DNA of 64,000 bases from Paramecium tetraurelia (taxonomy: Eukaryota > Ciliophora > Oligohymenophorea > Peniculida > Parameciidae): positions 806,001 to 870,000 of the forward strand of contig NW_001798955.1 in NCBI RefSeq assembly GCF_000165425.1. The letters run 5' to 3'. Every line of letters starts with the position of its first letter. The first letter of the stretch is position 1. The translations under genes and the position numbers were made by a program. Below, piece after piece: positions 1 to 12,800 of this stretch. Below the pieces are notes generated by a model, which saw nothing but the letters and a program-made list of their open reading frames with translations, ran no database searches and was not told where the DNA came from.

Positions 1-196
1 TATAGTGAATTTTTATTTAATAATACTTCAATTTTATTTTTTATATGAATAATACTAAATAATGTTTTGATTGATTGTTAATATGCTATTTAGTTATTTG
101 TTACATTGGATGCTAAGTCTTATACAATTATATGTTGGTTAATTTGCAATTTAAATTTTGTGATTAATTTATTAATTTTGTTTTATTTTAATTCAG
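1..196. other. AT-rich spacer at window edge
   Basis: No coding frame, RNA or repeat is visible. It is the 5' flank of the DIM1 gene; anything ending here would belong to a gene outside the window. Confidence 0.5.
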
Positions 197-1258
<1,062 letters not shown>

Positions 1259-1740
1259 TAATGGTGTTTCTGATTATTATAATTATATATTGTTTATAAA
1301 ATAAATTTAAGTTGAGTTATTAGTAGAATGGATTTATAAATTATAATTTCAATACAAGATTCAGTGATATTTAATAATAAAATTAACGATCAATTACACA
1401 ATATTAAACAATAAATGATATTAAGTTTTTGAGAAAAAATAGTGAAATCCTGATATTAGGGATAAACTATTGTTAGAATTTTTTTGTTAAAACTACAAAT
1501 TATGATTTTATTCCAATTGAAAAATTAAGATTTTTAGCCATTTGTAGGTCAAAAAATTTAATTTAATGAATAAAAATTAATTGAGGAGATGATGCAATTT
1601 ATAATTTATAATTGCTATCGTATGTAGTTGTAAATTTATGTAGGAGAATAAATTATTTAAAATATTATTTCTCTTCAAAAAATGGATGAAGATAAATAAA
1701 TTTTCTAATTTCAATAATTATTTACAAAATAATAATAAAT
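1259..1740. other. intergenic AT-rich spacer between convergent genes
   Basis: It holds the 3' flanks of DIM1 (+) and the TmcB-like gene (-). A short ATG frame at 1329 ends after about 34 codons with no recognisable content. I see no RNA gene or repeat. Confidence 0.4.
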
Positions 1741-4700
1741 TCATTTTTCAATTGCTTTTTCCAGAATTACATCTTTAATGTATAATTTTATTGATCTTAT
1801 TTTTAGAATTACCTTTAATGGTATCATCAGAACCATTATTCTAGTTTTTTAGATATCTCGAATCAACTTAATTGTCAAAGGTAACCAGAATACAAAGTAC
1901 AAAATAAACAAAATGGCTTCAAATATAATAAATAAAGCTAAAAGTTGTGTTTTAGAATTATTCATATCTTAATTGATTCCTTCCTTTAATTTGAGGAACA
2001 AATACCGGAATGTAGCTATAATAATTTCATTAACTTTTACCTTTTAAATATGTACTTTACATAATTCTGAGTTCTTAAGCCTATTTAAAATTATTTAAAT
2101 TATATATGTAGTTCGTAACATTATCTTAATTTTAAGTAATATTCTTGAATACAACATTTCCTCTGACAGCATTTGAAAATGACACTTCAGGATGACCATA
2201 AAATTATTCATAGACAGTCAACAGAAATCTAATGCTCTCTATAAATCTTGCTATTCCTACAGCCATTCCTTAATCAATGGCTCCTGAAGCAAAGGTTTAA
2301 CATTCCTTCTCAGTCACTGTTTTCATTTCATTTGCAAATATTGCACATGGTTAAAGCATAAAAATTTCTTAGAAAGCGTCTACATAAATACTATTGAGAA
2401 TGTCAATATTTAGAGAGTGTTCTTGATGGAAATAAGAATCAATTTAATATAGTGCATCTATTAGGAATTTCATTAAAAAATATGGATCAACGCCAGTCAT
2501 GGGTATGTCTCTATTTAAAAATACATGTCTTTCGGAACTTTCAACAAATTTATAAAATCCTTCACAATAAGAAGTTGAATTAATCTCAGGTACCATCTGA
2601 TTTAAATTTGTGAGCATCTAACTACTTAAAAAATAAAATATGATGAAATAGCTTTGGAATAATATAGTTAGAATTAGAGTAATCAAAATTAGGTTTCTTA
2701 ATTCTTTGTTAGAATTCTTATACTTCTTCTTCTTTCTTCTTTATTTTAGAGTTCTATTCAATTCTTCTCGCTCTTCTTTTTCAAGCTCATCAAAGTCTGA
2801 TAGCATTTCATCATCTTCTCCTATTTATATATTTGATAAGAAGTTTTCACATTTAGAATATAAGAATTTAATGGTTTTGTCTGGAATATCTAAAAATAAG
2901 ACCAAAATTTCTTAGAGACCTCTGGCCATCTATATCTAAAAGAATATTAGTAATAATAAAGAGACTCCTAAAATGCCTGAGGATGTACCCAATATACTCA
3001 ATAACTCTTATCTGTTGTCAGCGGTTTTCTAAGCTAGATCTAGGGAATATTGTTGAGTTGAGTTTTATAAGTGATTGGCAAAATCATTAAAAAGATTATA
3101 TGTCAAAAACCTGTAGTCTTCATCTTATGTTGTCATAGAGGCTAATTACTTGTCTCTAATGATGAGAGCTTTACTCAATAATTGTTGCATTGCTTATACT
3201 AAATCGTACTTTTGAAATACTCCATCGCTGACCATCATAGTTACAACATTTTCAGTATACAATTCCTTAAGCTATGCATTATCATTTTCACTATTCAGAG
3301 TTAAGATTGTATTAATCTAATTGATTGTATTTATAGTATCATTTATCATCTTTCTCTAATCTTTCTCGTATTAGGCACTTTCAGCTTCGGATGTAAATAT
3401 CCAGATTCCTATTTATTGCATTTATAAGTTTTGCATAGGTGCCATAATATTGAAAAATTCAGCATTTCTAATTCCAACTTATTAAACAAGGTAAAGTTAT
3501 TCACTTATTTTATTGTATTGTTGATTTGTCAAGAAGAATGCAACAAATGATAAAGTTACAATTGATAGCATTTCTAAGTTCATAGTCCAATTAAGTTTGG
3601 TAATGACTTTGGGAGTTTTCTAAATGTTAATGAGTTGGAGAAGATTTGTTCGTGACCTAAAGACATTCACATTATCATTTGCTCCTACTTCGATTGAATC
3701 ATTATCAATTTTTTGGAAAACACTTGATTTTCCTGAATCTTCATCTTCAGAAATGACATCATCTCTATCATCAATATCTTAGATTTTATTTTCAAATAGT
3801 CTGAGAGTCTTGATACCATCATCTAACTTTTAAGAATGTGACAGTATTTGCAAATCATCACTTTTTTCTGTTGATGGTTTCTGATTCTCCATTCCAAGAT
3901 TGGATGTTAATTATGAACTTTGATCTTGTTAATCCCAATTCACAGACTGGTCAACTCTTTATGAATTGAGTTCATTTCCAACTTCTGCTACAAAAGTCAT
4001 GATTTTAGGATTGAATTTAAATTACATCTAATTGTAAACTAGTTATTCAGTTTATTGTTTTTCTGCTAATAAACTCATATTCTATTGGGTTCCAAATGAT
4101 TTTTCATTTTAAATTAGTTCTAACTTAATAGAGTAGCCTACAAGTTGCTTTTCAAAATCTTTAATTTCTGCCATATTGCATTAGTAAATCTGACAGAACC
4201 TATCTGATTTTTATTTTTCAGTTTGTTATTCTGATGATAACTATTATGATGGTGATTTAGTTTGTTAAAGAGAATTGTAAAATTTGATGGGGGCTCCTTA
4301 TTTAGTAAAAAATGAGTTAAATTAATCTTAGAATTGAGGAAAGAGATCGTTGATATAGATCTTGTTATGAGTAATCAATTTGTTATCAATGCCTAATAAT
4401 GAGAAGCAGGAAGCTGAGATAGATTCAATAATCTTTTCAGTATCTGTCAAAATATAACAAATTGGTTTAAATTATTTGATCAATTTGAATTATCCAACTA
4501 TCATAGTGGAATCATCATATGATTATAGCATTCTAATGTTCAAAAAACTAGGCATAATATAATTGTGCTTCTGCTTGACAAAGATGTATCTATCGACATT
4601 AAAAACACTTGAAACGTTTAGAGTCATAAACTTCTCTATGTATTTATCATGGAACTTCGCAAATATATTTGGCATGATTAATGTAATCTTTTTATTCAGT

Positions 4701-6719
4701 ATTTCCGATTTATTGTAAGCTAACACATTACAACAAGCCTTATTGAGATTTGTGATTTAAGAGAACTTATCAACTGTTGTTGCAATCACTATTGTTGGAA
4801 AGGCCTCAAGACCTATGTCTTCTGCATTGATAAAGGATGCTGTTGCTTTATTCCTATTGAAATTGACTTACTATTAGATGAGCCTAGATTTTTCTAGTAA
4901 TTCTTCTCCTTGTTCTTTATCTTGGAGGACTTCTATTTGAAATTTTCCATATAAGCGAAGGGCCTTTGTTAAATTGGTGCTTTATTTTTGCATTTTCTTC
5001 CATAGATCCTCTATTTAAACAATTGAATTGTTTATTTTTTATCCGAGTTCATTCAATTTGCTCAGATCAGGAAAGTCTTCTTGCAACAATGACCAGAAAT
5101 CCATATGCAACAGAGAGGATCTTTCGATATATCTTTATAATGATTTATAGTTATTTTGGAACTATAATTCGTTACCAAGATCGAAACTGCCATATCCCTC
5201 ATTAGAATTTAATTCGTCTTCTATTAATTTTTTAAATCTGTAAATAATGAACTCTTCATCGAACTTAGGAAATAATTATTCGATTGCTTGAAATTCAATC
5301 AAGGCATTCTGTTTTTATTTCATTTTCTCATACATATAAATAGCAAATCTTAATCTCAATTTGATACTATTTTAAAACTTTTTTGTTTAATTCAAGTACG
5401 TTTAATATAATACTATACATAGATCTACATCTCTCTCTTATAAATTGCTGTCGTTTAGGCCAATTTTGTTTCTTCTATAATTCGGTAACCCCTTCAACTT
5501 TAGATGGCAATCTTCTCTTACACAAGTGATCTTGTGATGATCCAAAAAACCGTCAATGACTAAACCTGAGGTTTGATCGTTTTAACTCTCGTATTGCAGT
5601 TACAATAGAAAATTAGTCAAATTATAAATTTATTAAGGAGACTAGCAAGTGGCCATGTTTGTCATTAGAATTTCATATTATTCGTTCTGGGGACGAAGTA
5701 AGGTTATTATTAATAAAGGCAGTCCTCCCATCCAAGAAAATATGACTCCAAAAAATAGAACTCCCTCAAGATATTTAGCAAAACAAAGCATAGAGACACC
5801 CCATAGATGGAATGTGACCAACATTGAATAGGATTTCTGAATTACGTGATTGTTGTATGGTTTTTCAACATGAAAACACCAAAACACAAGGAAACTGCCT
5901 ATTAACATTATTAGAATATGAACATACTCATAGAGCTTGTCATTCATATAAGTGTAACATATAACCATTACCAATTCATATAATAACAAATAAGTTGTGC
6001 ATTTGCTTTGCTTTTTTGAATTTAAATTTTATGGCAAATAGTTGACTTCATAATACACCATTGAGAATAGTAAAGTGATAGAACTAAAGAGTATTACAGC
6101 TAAGATGGCCACTATTCCATGTACAATATGTACATTGGCCCAACATTGCACATCAAATAGATAATGCTGAAAGTCTCCAGAGTCATCCTAATAGCAGGCT
6201 AACATAGCCAAGAAGACATCAACAAAGGGGAGGAATAAGATTGACAAAAAAAATTCGATCAGTGTTCTGAGAATAACGATTGCCCAAGTAAAGCTTTGAT
6301 TTTGTTTATTCGAATAAAAACCGATTACGCATATAAGCATGAGAGATATCAAGAATAGTGACAAGCAAACGTACATGAGAACAACAAAATATGAGAAACT
6401 GTCTTTATCAAAATAAGGGGTAATCATAAAATAACTAATATATGTAAAATTATTACTTGAAAAAACTATGTAATGGGCGTGACACTGTTGTCACCTGCCA
6501 TATTTTCCAAATTTATCGATTAAATAAGATAGCATTCAACTACATATATTAAATGAGTCTCATCAGTAGCTGAAATATCACTGATTGAGACTCAATCTTT
6601 AACATCAATGTGACTATCTTGAAGATCAGTTGTTTCATTTCCAATGTTAATTTATCAACAAATGATCCTTCGTTGTCTAACTAAGTTTATGCATTGTTGT
6701 AATTTGATTTTGATTCCAT
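1741..6719 (-). CDS. TmcB-type multi-pass membrane protein with PAS-like domain
   Basis: Ciliates carry large families of these 'tiny macrocysts protein B' homologues; their molecular role is poorly known. The protein is about 1643 residues. An N-terminal bundle of hydrophobic segments (6427-5690) is followed by the TmcB/TPR-like helical region with the LRLRFAIYMYEKMK block (near 5340). A PAS-like region follows (around 4800-4300), then an acidic linker, a membrane segment (FVAFFLTNQQ), an extracytoplasmic helical loop, and a last pair of membrane helices ending LPLTIKLIRDIQKTRIMVL. Two introns are needed: 22 nt near 6430-6455, joining the first exon from the ATG at 6719 to the membrane region, and 25 nt near 2020-2050. 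After removing both, the length divides exactly by three. Family assignment rests on architecture and remembered motifs; a sensory or channel-like role is inference. Confidence 0.8.
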
Positions 6720-6866
6720 GAATAGTTTAATTTTTAAAATATTAGCACATTTTATTTGAAAAGAAAGAATCTAACTCAATTAATCTTGTATATTCAATTA
6801 ATTTTTATTCTCAGTAAATAAATGAATTGAAAACACAAATTATGACGAAGATTTTATGTAAACTAA

Positions 6867-7540
6867 TCACCTAGTGAAAAACTTTCCTCCTTCTATATTC
6901 CTGGAATACCCTGGATTGGTACATTTCGAATGAGTATCGTTGAATATGTAGGGGGATTTGCCAACACCAGGTAGGTAATAACTATAATAAACATAATTCA
7001 GAATTACTGATTGAATTTGTATTACTTTAATAATTTTAATTTCTTAAGATCCTAAACTTTTTCCAATAGGCCCTTTTGTTTTGAAATAAGATCTTGATTT
7101 TATACAATCTCTTCAATAATGCATTGTTCCTTCACTGACTGAGGAGTTAAATCAGTTCGTTGACTTAAATTCCTATTCCTTTCAGAACCTTTGAAACTTG
7201 TGTTTTTGTATAATCCCTTATTTGAACTAACTGATTGTTAAATTGGTTCTTTCTTTGAGGATGAAATGTATTAGACAGTTTTATCAATCTTTGCTTAATA
7301 TTATTGATGTTTTTGTAACTATTCAAAAAATGCCATTTTTTTATTATTCTCAGGGTCCAGATATTTGTTTCTAATCTAGTTTTTTGTTTTATCCTTATTT
7401 CTTTATGTGAAAGGATAAACAATTCTTTCTTGAGATGCTCCATTTAAATAATATAAATTAGTCTAATCAATTGGATCTTCGAAATTCTAAAGTGTTGGCA
7501 AAGTTGGATTGTGAATTAGTGGATGATTTTAGGCTCTCAT
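6867..7540 (-). CDS. small conserved-looking protein with Gly/Pro/Asn-rich C-terminal motif
   Basis: The 215-residue protein is visible only when TAA/TAG are Gln and a 26-nt intron (GTAATTC...TTATAG, about 6976-7001) is removed. It then ends with YYLPGVGKSPYIFND, a TNPGYSRN block and GGKFFTR before TGA. The middle is Gln/Lys-rich and probably coiled. The hydrophilic body with a short conserved tail resembles small axonemal or microtubule-associated proteins, but I cannot name a family; that is inference. It lies between the TmcB-like and lipase genes, all on the minus strand, with a spacer of only 35 nt to the lipase stop at 7576. A different standard-code frame at 7165-7443 overlaps it and is a shadow. 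Confidence 0.7.
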
Positions 7541-7575
7541 TAAATTGATTTATATATATTAAAAGATTAATTAAT

Positions 7576-9527
7576 TCATTTCAGCAGATCAGATAAAATA
7601 TCTTACGCATCCAACACTGTTTATTTGGCTTCACTCATGCCATTAATAACATCAAATGATAAAAACCCATGAGGCATAGACTAATATTCAATTAATCTAG
7701 CATCTCTATTCAATTGTATCAATCTCTATAGCAACCGAAAACTCTCGTCGTGCAAAGGATCATAAGTTCCAACCTATATCCTCGTCTTAGGAAACCTCTT
7801 CAGAATATCGTCATTAGCTTTAGACGGGGATAACATTGGATCCAAATTCGGATTGAATTCCTTTTAAATATATGACTTTAAACATAACTTCAAAACCGTA
7901 TGGTGAAGCACTTATATAGAAAAAACAATTATACACGAATCATCCAAGGATACTAAAAAACTCGGAGTGAATTGCTTTATGTCCAAAGATAACGCAGGAT
8001 AAGCCAACAATACACCATCAGGTACTCTAACGCCTGCTTTTATGGCTTAAATAGTCAATGCAGCAACTAGATTGCCTCCTGCACTATCCCCCACTAATAC
8101 AACCTTATTTGGAACTACGTTATAATATTATTCAATGAATGTTAAAATAAACATATAGGCTTACCAACAGTCATCCAGTCCTGCAGGATAAGGATGATTT
8201 GGTGCCATTCTGTAATCTATTGAGAAGATGGGTACTTTCAAAGCATTGGCCCATTTTCTTGTGTATGTTTAATGTGATCTAGAAGACATAGCTACAAAAC
8301 CGCCTCCATCTATATAAATTTAAGATATATTAATTTACGTATGTGAATAATAATTTTATCAAAAACAGTATCATTCTTTATTATTTATCCTACAAATTGC
8401 TATAACAACGATTGCTTCTTTGGCTTTAAGATCTCATGACACAGAATTCTAACTTGTACTCTATCTGAACTTTCCTTTTTAGTCAATAAATCTTCTAAAG
8501 TAATCCTATTTTCTGGGTAAAATAGGCCGCAATCATTATTAATTTTATTGATTGTGGATCTTTTATATTGGTTTAGAATATATTCAGATGAAATACATCT
8601 AAAATATCTTGGAATATAAATCTTCTAGTTAAATTTAATGAAAGGAAACACAGCTGGCAAGAGCATTTTGACAAGACCTTGTTCAGGAAGATTCCAAGCC
8701 TTAAAAACCTCTTCCTTTTTAGGATCTGCTAGAAAATGATTTGCTCTACTTTTCATTTTTTATTTATTCAAAGCATAAAATACAAAGCCCAATCCTTACA
8801 TAAATTATTGTTTTATTTATCCCTCATATTCAGATCCTTTGGATATCATAGCATTTGCCAGAAGAATACCCTCACACACTTTGTCATAAGATTATCTTAC
8901 TTATTCATGATCAGCTAATTATTTAATTTCTATATGGTTTTTTAATTGTTGCCAAAATAAATGTTACTAATTAAGAGAAAATAAGTCATCCTACATTACA
9001 CTAGTAGCACCAGGTAATATTTCTATACAGGATTATAATTTAGAGCAATAGATAGAGAATTTTCTATTTTGCTATTTATCTTGATTAGGAAATTTATTTA
9101 GAATTTCTAAAATTTTATTCAAGATGAAATGGTTTAAATAATCAAGAACCATATTGGTTGTATTTTAATTTATTGAGTTGTAGGATTGGGCTTAATTGTA
9201 ATTTTAATGTCTCTAATGAATTCCGAATTCTTTTAATTCTATCAAGGAATATATTTATTCGATTTGCATTAATCCTTCTGATGCAATTGTAATTAATTAC
9301 AGAATCTTTTTAGATACATCTTCTTTGGTGTTTTGTTTATTGAGGATATTTTAGGATAATCCCAACATCTGATTGAGCATTGTAATAGAACTTTAAAGAT
9401 TCTAGTAGAATTTATCTTTAACTACTGTTGTTTGTAGATTGAGATGATGTTCTGAAGGAACAACATCAATTTCTTCATTCGATTCCGAACTAAAATTGAA
9501 TAGGCTATCATTATTTATAAATTGCAT
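7576..9527 (-). CDS. hormone-sensitive-lipase-type alpha/beta hydrolase
   Basis: A probable ester hydrolase acting on acylglycerols or sterol esters. The 640-residue protein has an N-terminal helical region of about 400 residues, as in LIPE-type lipases, then the catalytic alpha/beta fold. A 29-nt intron (8310-8338) interrupts the oxyanion-hole motif; splicing restores [13 protein letters not shown], whereas the unspliced frame lacks the His. Further motifs are [17 protein letters not shown], the nucleophile elbow GDSAGGNL, an Asp in GTYDPLHDE and the catalytic His in MPHGFLSF. All three catalytic residues are present, so the enzyme should be active. The length divides by three after intron removal. 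The ATG at 9527 is the first in frame. It is divergent from the large gene at 9857. Substrate is inference from family. Confidence 0.9.
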
Positions 9528-9856
9528 ATTTATTTATTAATGTAATTGTTTGCAAAATTTTATTGATATAATTTTAGTAAGAAATATGAAGAACAATAAT
9601 TAATATTTGAAGAAAATAAAATACATTAGAATTGAGTACTAAATTTATTGTATTATTCATCAAAAGTGCAATAGAAATTGACTTTGATTTTATGAAATTG
9701 GTTCTTAAAGTCTCAATATTTTAGTTTTTACAAATATCAATATGATAAGTTTATCTACAATTGCGGAGTTTAAGATATTGGGTTAAAAGTGAAAATTTTT
9801 GTGAATAAATTTCTGATTATTAAAATACCTTAATTTGCTGTGAGATTTCTAGGTCA
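9528..9856. other. divergent intergenic region
   Basis: About 330 nt separate the 5' ends of the lipase (-) and the large unknown gene (+), so both promoters should lie here. It is AT-rich with no clear motif. The upstream frame of the large gene stays open for a short way without a better ATG, so a slightly earlier start is possible. Confidence 0.4.
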
Positions 9857-12800
9857 ATGAAGTCTTAACTCAATAAAGGGAAAGCAGAACTGACTAGGTC
9901 TAACTATCTGAAAAAATTACAAAATCTTTAAATTTCATTCACTACTCTTCCAAATAGTGCACAATAGGTTAAAACACCAAATGTTTCCATAAACAATAAT
10001 TCTTTCAAAATTTTATCATAATAAACCACTCCTAAAACTGTTCAAGAAAATAATTTCTTTAGTAGTCGGGATTAAGATGTTAATGAATTAAAAAAATAAC
10101 ATGTGCGCACACAATCTCAAATTGAGGGTTTGCTTTTGAGAACCTAATTAGTTGAAACAGCTAGATAAAGAACAGCCTCTACTTTTATTAAGAAGCCTAA
10201 AGCTGAGGTTAAGCCTGCTAAGGTATATAGAATAATCTAGTAAATGAATTAAGAAGATGAATTGAGAAAACAAGAAAAATAAAAAAAAATGCAGCTGATG
10301 CAATAAGTGGAGATGGAGAAAAAAGAAAAGGAAAAGCTAAATCAATAAAGAGAATCCACTCCTAAAATTAATTCTCTTACATCAATTTTATCTAAAAAAT
10401 CCAATGCTGCTAAATATAAATTATTAAAAGTTAGCCTTAATGTAATAGAAAAATCGAAAGAAAAAAATTAACTGGAGTCAGTCGGAGAAGATTTCCAATA
10501 ACTGTCTTAGAACACAAAAATAAGAGAAAAATAAACAGATACCATTTTTAAAATATCCACTATCATTACAGCTTTGATGTTTTAGCGACTTCACTCTAAA
10601 ATAACATCTCCTAAATTGGCGCGACTTGTAGCAAAACATTATTTGAGTCTTATTAACTATAGAAAAATTGAGGAAAGATTGTTAGCTTTAACTTCAAATC
10701 CCTCGATGAAATATATCCAAAATGTATTACATGAAGATGATGTTTTAAGTAATGCGATAAAGGTGGCTTAAGTTAGAGAAATACAAAGAAGATTGAATGA
10801 AGGACTTTCATAAAGAAGAAAAGCTTCAAAAATCATATTCTAAAAAAAGTCTAGTAGAGAATTAAGAGCTGAAGATATTTTCTCAGAGAAAGTATTAAAA
10901 AGAGTCAGATTTATTTAAATGTGTTTTAGAATGAAGGTCTTTAAGGTCAATAAAAGAACTATTGCTAGTTCTAAACCTATTGAGAAGGCAAGAAAATCTA
11001 CAAAAGTAAGAGCATTCAAAAGAAGACTTGGAGATATTATATTTATGAGTGAAAATGTTCCAGTGTTTCAACTGTAATAGGAGAAGAAAGAGTAGGAAGA
11101 CAAGGAGAAAGAAAAAGAGAAGCTCTAATTAGAGGCAAAGAAGGAAAATCTTGGAGTTTTTGGAATGCTTTGGAAGGCTTAAAATAAATTTAAAAATTTT
11201 TGTAGACATCCAGGCTTAAAAATTCCATCAAAAACTTGCGATGATTGGGTCAAATATATTTAAACTTTATATTATCCTAGTTTCAGATACATTTCTGTTT
11301 TTTATAGAAACATTGTAGTTTGGTCAGTGTCTTATTATGATGTAACTTATGATAAGAGTTGTATTGCTCTATTCTTCAAAGGAGAAGGTCGTCAGTAATA
11401 TCATTTTCGTTTAGATATTCCACTTGTCACTATGCCTGACTTTGAAGTTAATAAGAATTGTAACACTGTTTGGCCTACAGTGAAGGATTACATGCTCATA
11501 TATTTAAGATAGAAGGGACAGTTGGCTTTATTGAATAAGGACCATCTCCCATCAGCAAAAGTGTATAAGACCTCTTTTATTTAAGGACTCTCTCTTAAGT
11601 CAAGAAGAAAACTCACTGAACTTGACATCTAATCGATTGTTGAAACCTAAAAAATTATCACTTATCTGCAAAACAATCAAATAGTAAAAATAAAAAAGAA
11701 GATAGGAACTACATATGATTTATTACCATAGTTATCTGAGACAATTGACTCAGATTTGATTAAATAATACATCATTAATTTACCTATGATTAGATTAATA
11801 CTTATTGACATTTTAGTTTTGGAGTAAAAATTATTAGAAAACAAAAGAAAATTAACTTAGGACATTTAGAACCTTTCAAAAGAATATGTAGCTTATATTC
11901 AAACAAATAAAGAAACACTGAATTAAATATTGCAATTCCGATTCTTACATAACAATAGTGAATTTTTCAATGATCAATTGATATCAAAAATAAATCAATA
12001 AGAAACCAAAAAGATATTCATTCAGTCTTGTTTCGTAGATATTAATGAAATATTAGTACAATCAAATGATGCACTATTGGGATAAGTAAGTAAAACATGT
12101 TAATTGAGTATTCATTTATGTTATAATGGTAATGTAGTATTAGACAAATTGCTATTAGATGTGGATAGAATGAGACCAAGGTATTCACTTCATAATGAAT
12201 CAACATAATTATTTTCAATCAATACTTAAACTTTACAATGGTTATTTGATACATCTAAATTTTAATTATAAATTGAAGCATTATTATTTGAAAAAGACAA
12301 ATAAAACACAGATTAATATTTCTATTAGACTAATCTATATAGAAGAAAAAACGAAAGAATCTTTTAGCCTCTAAGCATTAGTGTTTTTCATTTTGAGAAA
12401 TTAGCTCTTGCAGTTAAGGAAATAATGGATAGTTCAATTTTTGATCATTTTGAAATTAATTAAATTTTGAAGAATCTGATATTCGAAAGAGCAAATTATT
12501 CGGTAATAATCAACTTAATATTAAATCATTTGATTACTCTAAATTTTAAAAATAGACAAGTTACCTTAAAAGCCTAATATCAACACATACTTTCATCTAA
12601 CCTAAATTTTATTGAGAAAATGGATCATCACAGTTTGTATAATACAACTTAAACATATTTGAAATATAGCATATATCCTCATGAGGAGAAAGACTTAAGG
12701 AAAATGAAGGAAACTCGAGAAACTTAATCTAAATTTGAATATCACTCAATTTTCGATTAATAATTTTAACAGATTGATTAGATTGAACTCAAACCAGAAT

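Noticed and set aside
1504-2174. Long plus-strand open frame when TAA/TAG are Gln
   Set aside because: It is antisense to the well-supported C-terminal half of the TmcB-like gene; with only one stop codon, long shadow frames are common.
7165-7443. Minus-strand frame of 92 codons
   Set aside because: It lies in another frame of the spliced gene at 6867-7540, which has a better start, intron and C-terminal motif.
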